Shown here one piece after another: positions 34,407-45,796 of a stretch of DNA of 64,000 nucleotides. Position numbers and translations under genes: made by a program. The notes under the pieces were generated by a model. It was given only the letters and a program-made list of their open reading frames with translations. It searched no databases and was not told the DNA's origin. This stretch comes from Amaranthus tricolor (taxonomy: Eukaryota; Streptophyta; Magnoliopsida; Caryophyllales; Amaranthaceae), in contig NC_080055.1 in assembly GCF_026212465.1 (NCBI RefSeq), forward strand, positions 21,420,752 to 21,484,751, in the 5' to 3' direction. Numbering within the stretch: the first letter of the stretch is position 1; each line of letters opens with the position of its first letter.

Positions 34407-37400
34407 TTATAAGTTGAAAGTTATAGATGATTTAGTAATTACCTCTGGGGTTGAAACGAGTGATTCCCTGAAAACGTAAAAATGGATTATGAATACAACT
34501 TTTGCATAGATTTATGAACAATGAATAAACTTGCAAAAGTTTGATGAATGCTGAATTGAACATCCGCAGGCCTCGACATATAGCTTACCTACGCCTCTCT
34601 GACTTGGCAAGATGCTTGGACATTATGGAGGCCTGCAGAAATAAAGACAGGTTAAATTGGTCCAGGATGAAAACCAGAAACATTGGAGAAAGTTGAGAAG
34701 AGAGGTAAAGAAGTTGGATGTGAACGACTTCAACTATAAAAGAAAATTTTAGTACAATGGTATGTTAGTTTCACTCTGAAATAAACAAAGATTAAGGTGC
34801 TAAATGTCAATTGTCAACCTAGCTTTGAGATAGCGAGTAATAATTACATTTGGAAAGGGTGGTTTTTATTCCTATTGAAGCATTTGACTGAAATTCAAAT
34901 CAGAAGCTCAATGAACAAATGATTCATACTAAGACTGATTTGGACATTCAAACGCCCAACTACATGCCTGGATGATGTTTCCCATAGCCATTATATCCTA
35001 TAACTCGACCAAAGTAGTTTTGGAAAGTAAAAATTGGTGGATTTCACAAAACAAAGAGCACGCTTTACACACCACAATGCACCTCTTAACGCAAAAGGGA
35101 CAAGAGACTATACAGTGCATGAGTTGCAATTTTTTTCAGCTACACATTATCGGCTTATCAGTTGCTAAAACTGAGATACCTGTTCTTGAATTATGCTTCT
35201 TGCCTCCACGAGTTGCGCTTCAAGTTCAAGCTCCCTTTCAGTAGCTTCAGAAGTAACATCAGCTCCCTTTTGAGCATCTTGTAGCTGATATAAGCGGTCC
35301 TTCAAAAGTACAATTGGGAGCCAACAACATTTCAGTAAGTCAATGTTACCCTGAAAACATTGCAAAATGACGGGGAAGGAGAAGAGAGTAAGAGAAACCT
35401 TGATTGAAGCCATCTTTGCCCGAAGATTTTCCTCAATTTGACCCCTGGCCATGTGAAATGGAAGGTCAAAAACATCCTGCAACAAACACAAAATCAATTG
35501 TTACTTGAGTTCTTTTCCGGAGTCCGGACAACAATTTAGTCAGTTAGTCTATTTGGAGTTGGCAAGTAAAATACCGTTTTTCCACCAAAAGGAGATTGTG
35601 AAAGGTCATTCTCCAGTTTTTCATTGTTTGTCAAAGGTTGCTTTGAGGAACCATTTGGAGCATTCAGAAAACCGCGCATATCCTCCTGTTATCACGACAA
35701 GACAAATTTCAAGGTCATTTTAACTTTAGAAGGACAATCAGTATTTAAGCGTGCACACCACAACAATAGCAAAGCAACATGGGGCAAGCATACAGACTAA
35801 AACAAAAATTATATGGCTAAACAATTCTATAAATCAACTGAAGTCAACGGGAGACAGTATTTCTCAAGCATAGACAACTAGGATTGTTTAAAGTTTAGAA
35901 AATCAAGTTCCTACGCATATGTTTATTCCTGTAAATGCAATGATCCAGGAAAAATCAACTCCAAAGATTTACAGTACTTGGAAGCATTAAGCTCTATATA
36001 CTTGAGCACGTTAATTCTTCTGTACGTAACTTGCAAAATGTGTAGTCGTGACCCAATTCATGGACCAGTTTCCTACTCAAAGGAATAAGTATATTTGGTA
36101 TTTGTACACATCATAAATGCCAACATTGACTGACACAGTTTTTCCAAGTGCACATTCTGCAGCTATACTTTCTCAAAAGTAACTAATTATCAAGAAAAGA
36201 ATGTTTAAAAATGGGAGTTGACACCATGACACTGTCCAAAAAGCCCAAAAAGAAATAAAATGAAACTCAATAGAAGAAAAGTAGATAATGTGAAAAAAAT
36301 GATTTCCGATTGGGTAAACTTTAGGATGGATCAATTTCCGGTTGGATCAACCCAACATGTCAAGGGTTTATTTAACAAAATTATTATTTCCAAAAAAGTA
36401 TATAGAAATTCATTAAGTAAACAGTATTTTAAAAACATACAAAAATACCACTTTTTCAGCATCAACAAAGAATTATCGACTCGAAATTCAAAAAATGACC
36501 CCCGGCCCAAAATGATAGCATGAAACTGAAAAGGCGACAAAATTGGAAAATCAATGAGTCAAAATTTGAATTCGAGTTACTATTGGATTTGACCCATTTT
36601 GAGTCGAGTCAGTTGCAGGTTACAAAATTTTTTTATGTACGAACCACTAATCTTTGGTCGGGTTTAGAGATATATAATTCCAATAAAAAATTATTGGTTT
36701 GAATGAGAACATGAAGATTTAGGTACATCAAATACAAGCTTTTCATATATTAGCTTTAATCAACTTAGCTCATGTCCATTCCCATTTGAGCCAAAGACTC
36801 ATAATTCTTGATTTTGGATTATAACGAACTAAAGTAAAATGGCTCATTAAGGGAGTGTTTGATTTAAGGATAACAATTTCCGAAGAAAACAATAATCCAC
36901 GAAATTTACTTCCCCATCGAAAATGCATATGTAAATTGTATCTTATGTTTAGTTTGATTGAAAAACCATCAAGCTAAGAGGGAGAAAAGGTGCTAGATTG
37001 AGAGAGTGGAGGTAATTGGACACCTTCCAATTTTTAAGGAAAATGAGACAAAAAAAAAACCCTTTCCATCCTAGCTTTCGATTTCAATCTCTTGTCCAAC
37101 CAAAAAATAGAAAATGAGGGGAACAATGTTCTAGAAAACCTTTTCCCCAAATGCAGACACCCCCTCGATCCAGTGCACTTTGTATCGATGTGAAGTTGCA
37201 GACAATTATTTAAATTATCAGTATACCAGAAATAGAATTCGTTATGGTAAGTTTTTTTAGCTTACATCCAACCCACTAATAACCAAGCTTCACGGGAACC
37301 AATAACAGCATTGCGGTGATGCAATGTACGATGTTCTTGTTTTTCTACGCTTAATCAACTTATCTAGTACCGGTATTTACAAACTACTTTACAAAGCGGA

Positions 37401-40400
37401 TAAATACTTGTAACAAGTTTCTGATCATGGGGTGAACCGTGAATTTCACTAGCTTTAAACAGAGCATGATCAAGGATGCAACGTTATGATATTTAATCTG
37501 CAATGTAGACTCAAGTGAATCAATATAATTAGTATGCCTCTTGAGAACTAATTAGAATTTAGGAAGTGAGCAAATCTAACCAAATTCTGTCGATCGAAAA
37601 TATTATCAAATTTAGTAAATATAAAGTTGTACTTGAGATAAGAAATGTACTTATTGAGAGAACAAGACAGCAAGATAATAGGACTTGAATGAGTCACTCA
37701 AATAGCTGAGAAGTGGGTTAAATTTTTTATAATAAAGATGTGATGATGCTTGAAAGATGCTGACACATATGCGAACAAAGCCCTACCTGCATTGATCTCA
37801 ACAAGGCCCTCAAATCATTGTTTTCTTGCATCAGTTCTTGATTTTTAGCCTCACAAGCATCAACCTGTGAGCATATATTAATCAAACTAAGTTGAGCTCT
37901 TTGTTTCCTAACCATAAATTGCTCTGTAAAAGACAATGAACAAATTAAATTGATTAACACATTCATCACTTCACATACAATTTTTTTGTAGAAATCATTG
38001 TCAGTCTTCTTTCCATTCCATGTACCACGCTGCCTCCCTTCTTTCTGCACACAAGATAAACTAATAAACTCACAATGAGAGAAAAATGAAGCTACCACTA
38101 CCAATCTGGTATGACATACCTGCAGCAAATTCATTATCTCCATGCCTGATCTGGATTCCTTCTTCTTCTCATTCACAACTTGGTTCAGTCTCTCCTATGT
38201 ATACAAAAACACAACATCAATTCCAGGTTTTTCCACAAGATTTGATCCTCCAAACTCATAGTCTCTTCAATCAAGGTGAAGTTGCATACAGCTCCAGACT
38301 TCCAACACAAACAATACCTGCAATTTTATGTACTCTTTTTCTCTTCTCTTCATCTCATGCATTTGTTGAGTTTTCACTTGCTTTTGTGAGATGCAAAAAA
38401 CAAACCAAAGTGTCAAAATAAGGATTCAAATTGGAGAGGAAAAAGGGTAGGGGAAGTGGATTCACTCAGCCAGGAATGGAACTCTAACCTGATTGCCAAT
38501 TACCATTTTCTGGAATTCGTCCCTCTCCTGCTGCAGCTTCTCAATTTGTCCTTTAAGAGCAGCTGTTTTCTTAGCTTCCTAAAAAAAGAAGGAACAGTCA
38601 CAAGCAAGCTTTGGCAGATGATATCATTACAGTAACAGTCAAACATATGCAATCACTTAACAAGCTAACCGATTGCATTAATCTGCAATTTTACAATTAC
38701 TAGTACTGTAGCAGCACCTTTAGTGACTTGGTCCCTCACTATCAGAAGTCGAAGTATTAAAATATCTTTAGCTCTTTTAAACAAGTGCACATCATGATTC
38801 AAATACTGCAGTACACCACTCGGGAAAGGCAACTTTCACATGCAATATTGGATTCAGAATGCAACATAATTAGCACAAGATGTTGGAACTTCAAACTCAT
38901 CTAAATTGCAGGTTGCAGCATATTCTATGCAACCCAAGTCTTTTTTTATTTGGATGAGAAAGAATAAAGTTGTATCACTCATTATTTTCGTACTGAAAAG
39001 GAAACGAGATTCAATTTTCTTTAGGGGGAAAGGAACCTTTCAAAATCAACACAACAAAATCACCTCCTTTGTTGTCTCTTATTCTTCATCCTTCACAGAG
39101 AATGCTCCCTCAAGTTCATTATCAAAATCAAGGTTGAAGTGTCTTTTTAAAAATGAAAATAAAAAATTAACAAAAAAAAATCATAATTAAGAGTATTAGG
39201 GTATTGTTTTGAATAAATCAAAGTGCTGAATTATTGATAATATTATAACTCCACAACAAGCATAATTTTACACTTTTAGTTAATGATAGGATAAGTTACC
39301 AAGACCCTAGAGATTTAAAAAACATTCATATCTTTCGATTGCATACTCTGATACTCCTATCAAAATATCAGATCTACCAGAAAGAAACAGTATTAATGTA
39401 TAAAAAATGGATGGAGATTCATATACAGTGAACAATGAACTCCAACATATGAGCAGTACACTTATTTCCATACCATTCGAGTAATGGTTGCTATTTCCCT
39501 ATCTTTTGCTTCCAGTTGTGAGTCAAGCCTCTCAATCTTGGCCTCTAACCTTGATATGTCGGAGTTAAGGCTGCATCAGAGTCCATCAAAGCACCAATAA
39601 GCAAGTGTATATAAACTAATATACAGTGAATTTCATACTAAACAATCAATCAGACAAGATGCCTTGATAATTCAGTTTTGTAGGCGAGAAAGTAATGCAC
39701 AAAGTTTCATTAAATATACCAACTTCCTGCTGAGCTTTGGACGAAATTATTTAATACTATACGAGAAGAGGTCGGTCTATTTCCAGAGCCTGCATTGATT
39801 ATCTAACCCACGGACCCAACCCAACATGATATTCAAAAAGTTTCGCAATACAATGGAGTCAATAATAAGTCAGAATAGAAAAGAAAATTACCAGTGCTCT
39901 GTCTATCAAAAGTTAGGTTTACAAATTTTTAATTGACTCTCACCGATCTAAACGTTTCTCAAACCCTATGCCAATTGCCTCTCATGTCTCATTCCCTCCA
40001 ATTTCATCTCTAGAAAACATAGCACAAAGTTGATTGTTCATATTGATCAAAAAAAATACTCTAGTTTGATAGCTATGACTCTTGTACCAAAAACCATCCC
40101 TGCTAACTTTTAAGTTGCTCTCGTTATAAGCACAAAGCAGGAGATGAAATTTAAAAACCAACTAGATTTAGAGTGCATCCCAGCCGGCATAATTTATCAT
40201 GATGGTGCATAACTTCTTCACAGCTTGAGTTCATCACCAAGACTTGACAAAGCAACAAGATGATCTTAATGAAACTTCACAGTACACATTAGCTCCATGT
40301 CATTCTCAATAAAGTCTAACAAGCTACACCCACATGATCCTGTCCTTGTATACTATAACAAATAAATCAACAGTTCAAGAATAAAGCTCAATCAAGGATC

Positions 40401-42518
40401 ACATCAAGGAGAGAGGTTCAGATCAAGGGAGCACCATTTTTATCTGGCACTGCAACAGCCGTAAGATCAAATACAAACATTTTCAAAACTTCCATGGTAT
40501 CATAATTAAAATGCCAAGAGACATTTTGCACAAAGCTTTTATTTTATTCAGTCAAACAAATTTTGGTTCTTTTTGATGCAAAGTCGAATGTTCCAAGTTC
40601 AAAAATTTAGTATGATAACCAATAACCACTAGGGGGGGGGGGTTCAGAATTTGAACCCTAAACCTCCAGTCTAAAATGCTTTTCCAATAAGCCACATCCT
40701 TTTATTTAAAAATGTTAAAGCAAGTAACAATACTCGTGACAATGACATTAACTTTAAACATATTATCAAATTTGCCCATTCATGTACATTGGAGGAGGAT
40801 GGTGAGGATGTGTCAAGTTGCGTTGGTTAAAGGTTTGGAACGATAAATGATGTGGTTAACATGGGGCTTTTGAGGTTTTAATGAAGTAAGGAACCAGGCC
40901 TTGAACGAGTCAAGGCATGGGAGAAAGGATTGCTCGATCGAGGCATTGAAGAGGAAGCAGCGGAAGCTGCTCGAGTGGGGTGGTCGTTCGAGCCAAGAGA
41001 TGCTCGTTCGAGCCAAGAGATGCTCGTTCGAACATGTTAGCTAGAAGGCTCCTGTTTGCTGTACTGTAGGCTGCTCGTTCCAGCAGTGTGTTGGCTCGTT
41101 CGAGCATGCCCAGTCAGAAGAGTCCAACAGTCACTTTTGTTACTGTTTTGTGTATTGATTGCATTACTTACTTGTTAATTGTAATGTTTATTGCTATATT
41201 TATTAGCATAGTTAAGTGGGTGTTAATTGTGCTTTGTGACTCAAAGAATGGTACTCACCTTCAACTATAAAAGGGAGTATCATTCATAGAGAAAAGATCA
41301 CCACAAACACATATTGTGAGAGAGCTTTACTTTGATGGAAACTTGAGAGTGTTCATCATTGTTTAAGCATTTTGTGATCTTGAGAGATTGTTCTCAAGAT
41401 AAGGGGAGGTTTATTACATTGAAATTGTTGAATTTCAATCTAATAAAACTACATTTGAGGGGAGGTATCTAAGATACCTCATATACACTTGTGTTCATCT
41501 TTTGCTTATATTTTTCATTTGTTTTTCATTGTTAAATCTCTTTGAGGCTTTCATTTCAAAAACGGTATGCAAAATTTTTCTTTTAAATGGAGACTCAGAA
41601 ATTTTCAAACGCACATCAGCACCTCTTCACAGATAAGTTTAAACAAAATATTGATGTGTCCTGTAGTTTACATAGCAACCTCAGGAAATGAACAAAAGAA
41701 ACGAATGACAGAATCCACACGTTTGTCACTACTAAGCAATCAGAACTTAAGCCTAATCAACTATAGGCTATTGGAAGTTGGAATTACATATTCATAGAAT
41801 TATCAAAAGCATCTAACCACACACATTCAGGGGACAAATTGCATAAGTCAGACGACAAGATCATTGAAATCAAGAGCAAAAAAAATCTTAGCTTTCAAAT
41901 CACTTGAACAGTAATTTTGAGTGCCTCCAAAGATTTACTTCCAAAATTAACCATAACCACCTGAAATTTTCTATTAAGGTAGGAAATTTTACCGTTGTCT
42001 TTGATCATTTGCAGTTTCACGAAACTCAATATCACGTTGTCTCTGCTGCAACAAGGAGTAAATACAATTACAGGTACGAGCGACGGACACCTGCCAAAAA
42101 TTAAATTAAAAACTAAATCACTCACATTACACAAAATTCAAACAAGAAAATCGAGCTAATTAGAACACAATCGTACCGGATCATTCGCGAACAGATCAAG
42201 CGAAGCCGAAAATCCAAAAATAACAAGTGTCTGATTCAAATATTTAATACAATGGTCCAAATTGCTCTCATTCGCGAAATTCGTCTCACTGCTCCATAAC
42301 GACAAAAAAAAATCACAAATACAAATATCAAAAACCTAACTTACCTTTACATAATCACATTGCATTTAAAACTAAAGAAACTGACCTCATTGCGAAACCC
42401 GAAGACGAAGGAGACTGTAACAAAAAAAAGGAATTAGAGAGAGAATGTTAGGGTTTATAAGAGAGAAAAAGAGAATACGTACAGGAGAAATGGCGAAGTC
42501 AGTGTCAGAAGACGGCAT
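34407..42518 (-). CDS. ADIP/SSX2IP/Msd1-like coiled-coil protein, 15 exons, about 385 aa
   Basis: Exons on -: 42518-42483, 42414-42386, 42288-42177, 42090-41993, 39570-39474, 38578-38489, 38380-38318, 38194-38120, 38044-37979, 37864-37787, 35685-35575, 35476-35399, 35299-35180, 34632-34589, 34467-34407. All junctions are GT-AG and the total is 1158 nt, a whole number of codons. Landmarks: MPSSDTDFAISP; NFANESNLDHC and SASLDLFANDP (ADIP-like region); a long charged coiled coil (exons 5-8); EGRQRGTWNGKKTDNDFYKK; ALLRSMQ; FLNAPNG; DVFDLPFHMARGQIEENLR; SIMSKHLAKSERR. The family (animal SSX2IP, plant/fungal Msd1) anchors microtubule minus ends; in Arabidopsis an Msd1-Wdr8 complex acts at cortical nucleation sites (recalled). 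The 2.4-kb fourth intron holds insertions. The last exon is less certain: reading on past 34588 gives an immediate TAA. Confidence 0.82.
36851..37165. mobile_element. Possible MITE in intron 10 of the ADIP/SSX2IP-like gene
   Basis: The left side begins GGGAGTGTTTGATTTAAGG and the right side ends CAGACACCCCC, inverse GGGGGTGTCTG, so short imperfect inverted ends flank about 315 bp. No target duplication was found. It resembles hAT-type MITEs with GTGTTTG ends. Confidence 0.4.
40632..40700 (-). mobile_element. tRNA-derived SINE head, in intron 4 of the ADIP/SSX2IP-like gene
   Basis: On - the text GTGGCTTATTGGAAAAGC resembles a polymerase III A box region. GGGTTCAAATTCTGAACCC about 30 bases later resembles a B box (GGTTCAAAT), followed by a run of 10 C. 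This layout is that of plant tRNA-derived SINE heads. The 3' body and tail were not delimited. Confidence 0.45.
40810..41560 (+). mobile_element. LTR-like insertion in intron 4 of the ADIP/SSX2IP-like gene
   Basis: The block differs from its AT-rich surroundings. It has GC-rich repeats of GCTCGTTCGAGC (two perfect 20-bp tandem units near 40990-41030 and further copies to 41107), then CTATAAAAGGGAG (TATA-like, about 41265). After that come CACCACAAACACATATTGTGAGAGAG and polyadenylation-like AATAAAAC (about 41443). That order matches the U3-R-U5 layout of an LTR. I found no partner LTR or target duplication, so the ends are estimates. Confidence 0.4.
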
Positions 42519-43562
42519 TATGGCTGATAATACTTGTTGACAGCTTCAAATTCTGCGAATATGGAGGAAGGCGACACAGAAGAGAGAGAAAGTATAGTAT
42601 TTTATAGGGATTACAGATCGAAGGAAGATGACAGTTCAAGAGAGAGAAAGTAGTGATGGAGGAGAGAGGATTTGAAAATGAGATTTGAGTGGTTTTGGAG
42701 GAAAAATCAAAGAAAAAGGGAAGTGACTGTGAGTGAGCAACGGGTGATTATTTTTGAAATGACAAATGGGAAAATTTTAAAGTAGTTAATTAGTTAAAGA
42801 TGGGGTTACGGATTTTATTAATATAAAAAGATAAAAGAAGATAATTTATACTCATAAAAAAATGGGATTAAAGAGTGTCTAGTCTCAAAAAGATTTTAAG
42901 ATAGAGAGATTACTGCTACAAGAAAGAATGAATAAAAATGACCCACAAATCTGTATTTTATAATACAAGTTGGACCATTAGAATAAAAATAAAATAAAAA
43001 AATTAAATAAATGAGTATATATGATAATTAGGATTAATTTTTTTCAATGTATGCTAATATTAACCTTAATTGTCACCCAAATTGCAACCTTAATTTAATT
43101 TTTCACTATTTGGCCGAGTATGTTCATAACTTCACGTACGATTGCACTTCCTTTAAGTTGGTTATATTCTTTTCTTGATACTATTATAGAAAATTGCAAG
43201 AGACCAAATTTGAAGAAACTTTCCAAACTACTATTTTACCATTGCTGGCATGATTAGGATTATCATCTGAAAAGCCAATAAATTAAAGACTAAAACCATA
43301 ATTATAGCAAGCAAAGCTCAGATATAACATAAAAAAAGACAATGGTTTCTAAAGCACTCATCAAAAAAAATTAAGTCTTAAACAAATTTAAAGAAAAAAG
43401 AAAAATAAATAAGAGAATACGAGAAAACATACTTATTCAATGAAGATTTGTGTGTTGCTATGAATTGTGGCAAAAGGCGAATTCAAGGTTTGTTAAAAGA
43501 TGCTAACTGACGGCATTCAACTTATGTATAAAATTATATGCCTTAAGATACTAATATATGTG

Positions 43563-43622
43563 TTGGTTAAGTTGGTAGAACCTTTGCTATGAGAATTTAT
43601 TGGCTTGGGTCCAAACCTCCTT
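43563..43622 (+). mobile_element. tRNA-derived SINE-like head
   Basis: TGGTTAAGTTGGTAGAACC resembles an A box region, and GGCTTGGGTCCAAACCTCC about 35 bases later resembles a degenerate B box. No cloverleaf or anticodon arm is convincing, so it is not called a tRNA gene. Ends were not found. Confidence 0.35.
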
Positions 43623-43716
43623 AAGCACATTTTTAAATATTATCAACATCACATGATTTTGTACAAAATTCACCCCTAATTGTGATTTGCATATTTGAGA
43701 TTGAAAGAAGAAGGAA

Positions 43717-43976
43717 GTGTTTGGGAAACAATTGATAGCTGATAGTTGATAGCTGATTGAGTGGCTGATTTGACCAGCTGATTTCATTAATTGGTTTGAC
43801 TAGCTAATTTTGAACCCGCTGTTATGAACAACTTGTTTAAAAACAACTTATTTATATCAATAAGTTGTTTCAACTAGTTAGTATACTAAACATTAGCATT
43901 GACTTATTTGAACACTCAATCCTCTATTTGTATCAAAATAAGCTTAAATTGCTCAATAAACCATTTTGCCAAACAC
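43717..43976. mobile_element. Possible 260-bp MITE with GTGTTTGG ends
   Basis: The left end is GTGTTTGGGAAACAATT. The right end is the inverse of GTGTTTGGCAAAATGG. The interior has AGCTGATAGTTGATAGCTG-type repeats. No target duplication is evident, so superfamily is not assigned. Confidence 0.45.
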
Positions 43977-45174
43977 CATCGAATGAAAGAAAGAAATGAG
44001 AAAGATGATGAATAGGTGGTGATGGCTGATGAGACCTTAAATCCAATGATAATGAAAGCAGTTGAGGAGGGAGTGAGAGAGTCGAGAAGATTGTTGTTTG
44101 TTTTGAGATTAACCTGGAGTAAGTTTAAAATGCTAGAAAAATTATAAAACAAAATGTGTTGTAAATCGCTGGAAATGGCCATCTAATCATGCTCTTAAGG
44201 GTAAAACTTTAAAGACAAGTATTAAAGCCAACTCCTCTTCAATTGACAACATCAAATAAGGCTATATTTGTTTTTGGGTTCATCCATTATGCTACCCTCA
44301 CATCATAAGCGATTGTTTGCTAGCACTACTTGGGTTGTCGCTCAAGTAGTAGCTACAACTTAGTTATGAACTCGTATGCTACCAATTCCTAGTATAATAG
44401 GTCGTACGAGCCAAAATGTTAGCTTTGAGAATGATCACAAAGCGAAGCCAAGTGAAAAGTCATTGGAGACTTAAGTTGGCTCCCTATTAATATTTAAAGC
44501 GTGACTAATCTATAACTACAAAGTGATAAAAGGTACTAAACTACGATGACATAATGACCTAATTGAGATTAACCATCCCACAAGATAACTTATAGTAACC
44601 ACTACTTCCACTTCTAATTTAGCTTACTTAATCAAGAGGGTATAAGTTTATTAGGTTTTCAACCACTCTTATTGAGGTCCACTAATGTTACATTAAGCCA
44701 TTATCAAGGATCGACTCTCTCCATCCCTTAACATCTTCTAATTATCCCTCTTAGGCTCATTAGTTATACCCACAAATAATCCCTTTAAGGATGAGCCTCA
44801 GGTTACCTTAGCCTAAACCCTAATTTAGCATATAAATCAAGATTAATTATGTTATATATTAAATTAATTTTTGACTCTCACCCTTACCATATTTGAATTA
44901 CATGGTAGACTGGCGGAAAGAGAGGGTTTAATGAAACTAAACCTAAAACCTTACCCTGGGATAGTGATACTTGTTCTAATTAAAATAAGACTCGATTGTT
45001 AACTCTCATTCGTACTTTAATGCTAGCTCACTGATCATATCAATACATAATCTAAACCTTGGTCATAACACAAATATTAAATTGAAATTCTAAACTTAAT
45101 CATTGTTCAACCCCATGGATAGTAAATCCTGATTGAAGTCACTGCTCACATATCATAATTGTTGTGTTAAGTAC

Positions 45175-45358
45175 TGTTAAGAATACTACTTATGCCCATG
45201 AACATATTTCATAATTCCTTTTTTTACCCCTTTTATTTTCATTTCATGTAATATAAATAGTTCTTTTTTTCATGAGTTTTGTAATGGGATTATATTGATT
45301 ATGTTCAAATAAAGTTTCTGTATGTTTGATCTCATGCGTTCCTCTTTCCCTTTTAACA
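45175..45358 (+). repeat. Left LTR of the Copia element
   Basis: TG...CA ends (TGTTAAGAATACTAC to CTTTTAACA). It contains TATAAATAG (TATA-like) and AATAAAG (polyadenylation-like). Confidence 0.95.
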
Positions 45359-45369
45359 TGGTATCAGTT
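45359..45369 (+). promoter_or_regulatory. Primer-binding site of the Copia element (tRNA-iMet)
   Basis: TGGTATCAG directly abuts the left LTR and matches the 3' end of plant initiator tRNA-Met. Confidence 0.85.
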
Positions 45370-45796
45370 GGAACGATTCTTGTCCCATTACCTTTTTGAT
45401 TCCTCCTTTTCTCTGCTTTTCACCATTGTTGCTGTTTTCTTTTTCTTTTTCTTCATCTTCTCGTTTTCCTCAGGTATGTCTTCTTCCCTCTTTCTTTTGT
45501 TATGTTCTTGATTTTTTGTTTTCTTTATAAATCCTGTTTGTTATTCATCTCGTTCTTTTTCGATTCTTCATCTTGGGTTTGATTTTGCTTCTTCCTTTTT
45601 CGATTAATTGTTTTTTTTTTCTCTGGGTTTTTCTTTTCTGTTTTTCGATTACAATTTGATTTTCGTTTTCTTTACCCCTTTGCTTGTCCTTTTTCTTTCA
45701 TCCTATTTTCGTTTTTCGATTAATTATTTTGTTTGTTTTCTTTCATCTGGGTTTCTGTTTTTTTCTTTCTTTCGTTTTCCCTCTTTCTTCCTCATC

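Larger units (their letters stand above)
42519..45169. other. Upstream region of the ADIP/SSX2IP-like gene and intergenic DNA
   Basis: 42519-42680 is probably 5' UTR and core promoter, with GA-rich words (AGAGAGAGAAAG) common in plant promoters. The rest is AT-rich with a SINE-like head at 43563 and a possible MITE at 43717. From 44200 to 45169 I see nothing recognisable. Confidence 0.4.

Noticed and set aside
34237..34479. 80-aa + ORF
   Set aside because: It is antisense to the probable last exon and 3' UTR of the ADIP/SSX2IP-like gene; no known domain.
43563..43622. tRNA gene
   Set aside because: A- and B-box-like words are present, but no acceptor or anticodon stems fold; better explained as a SINE head.
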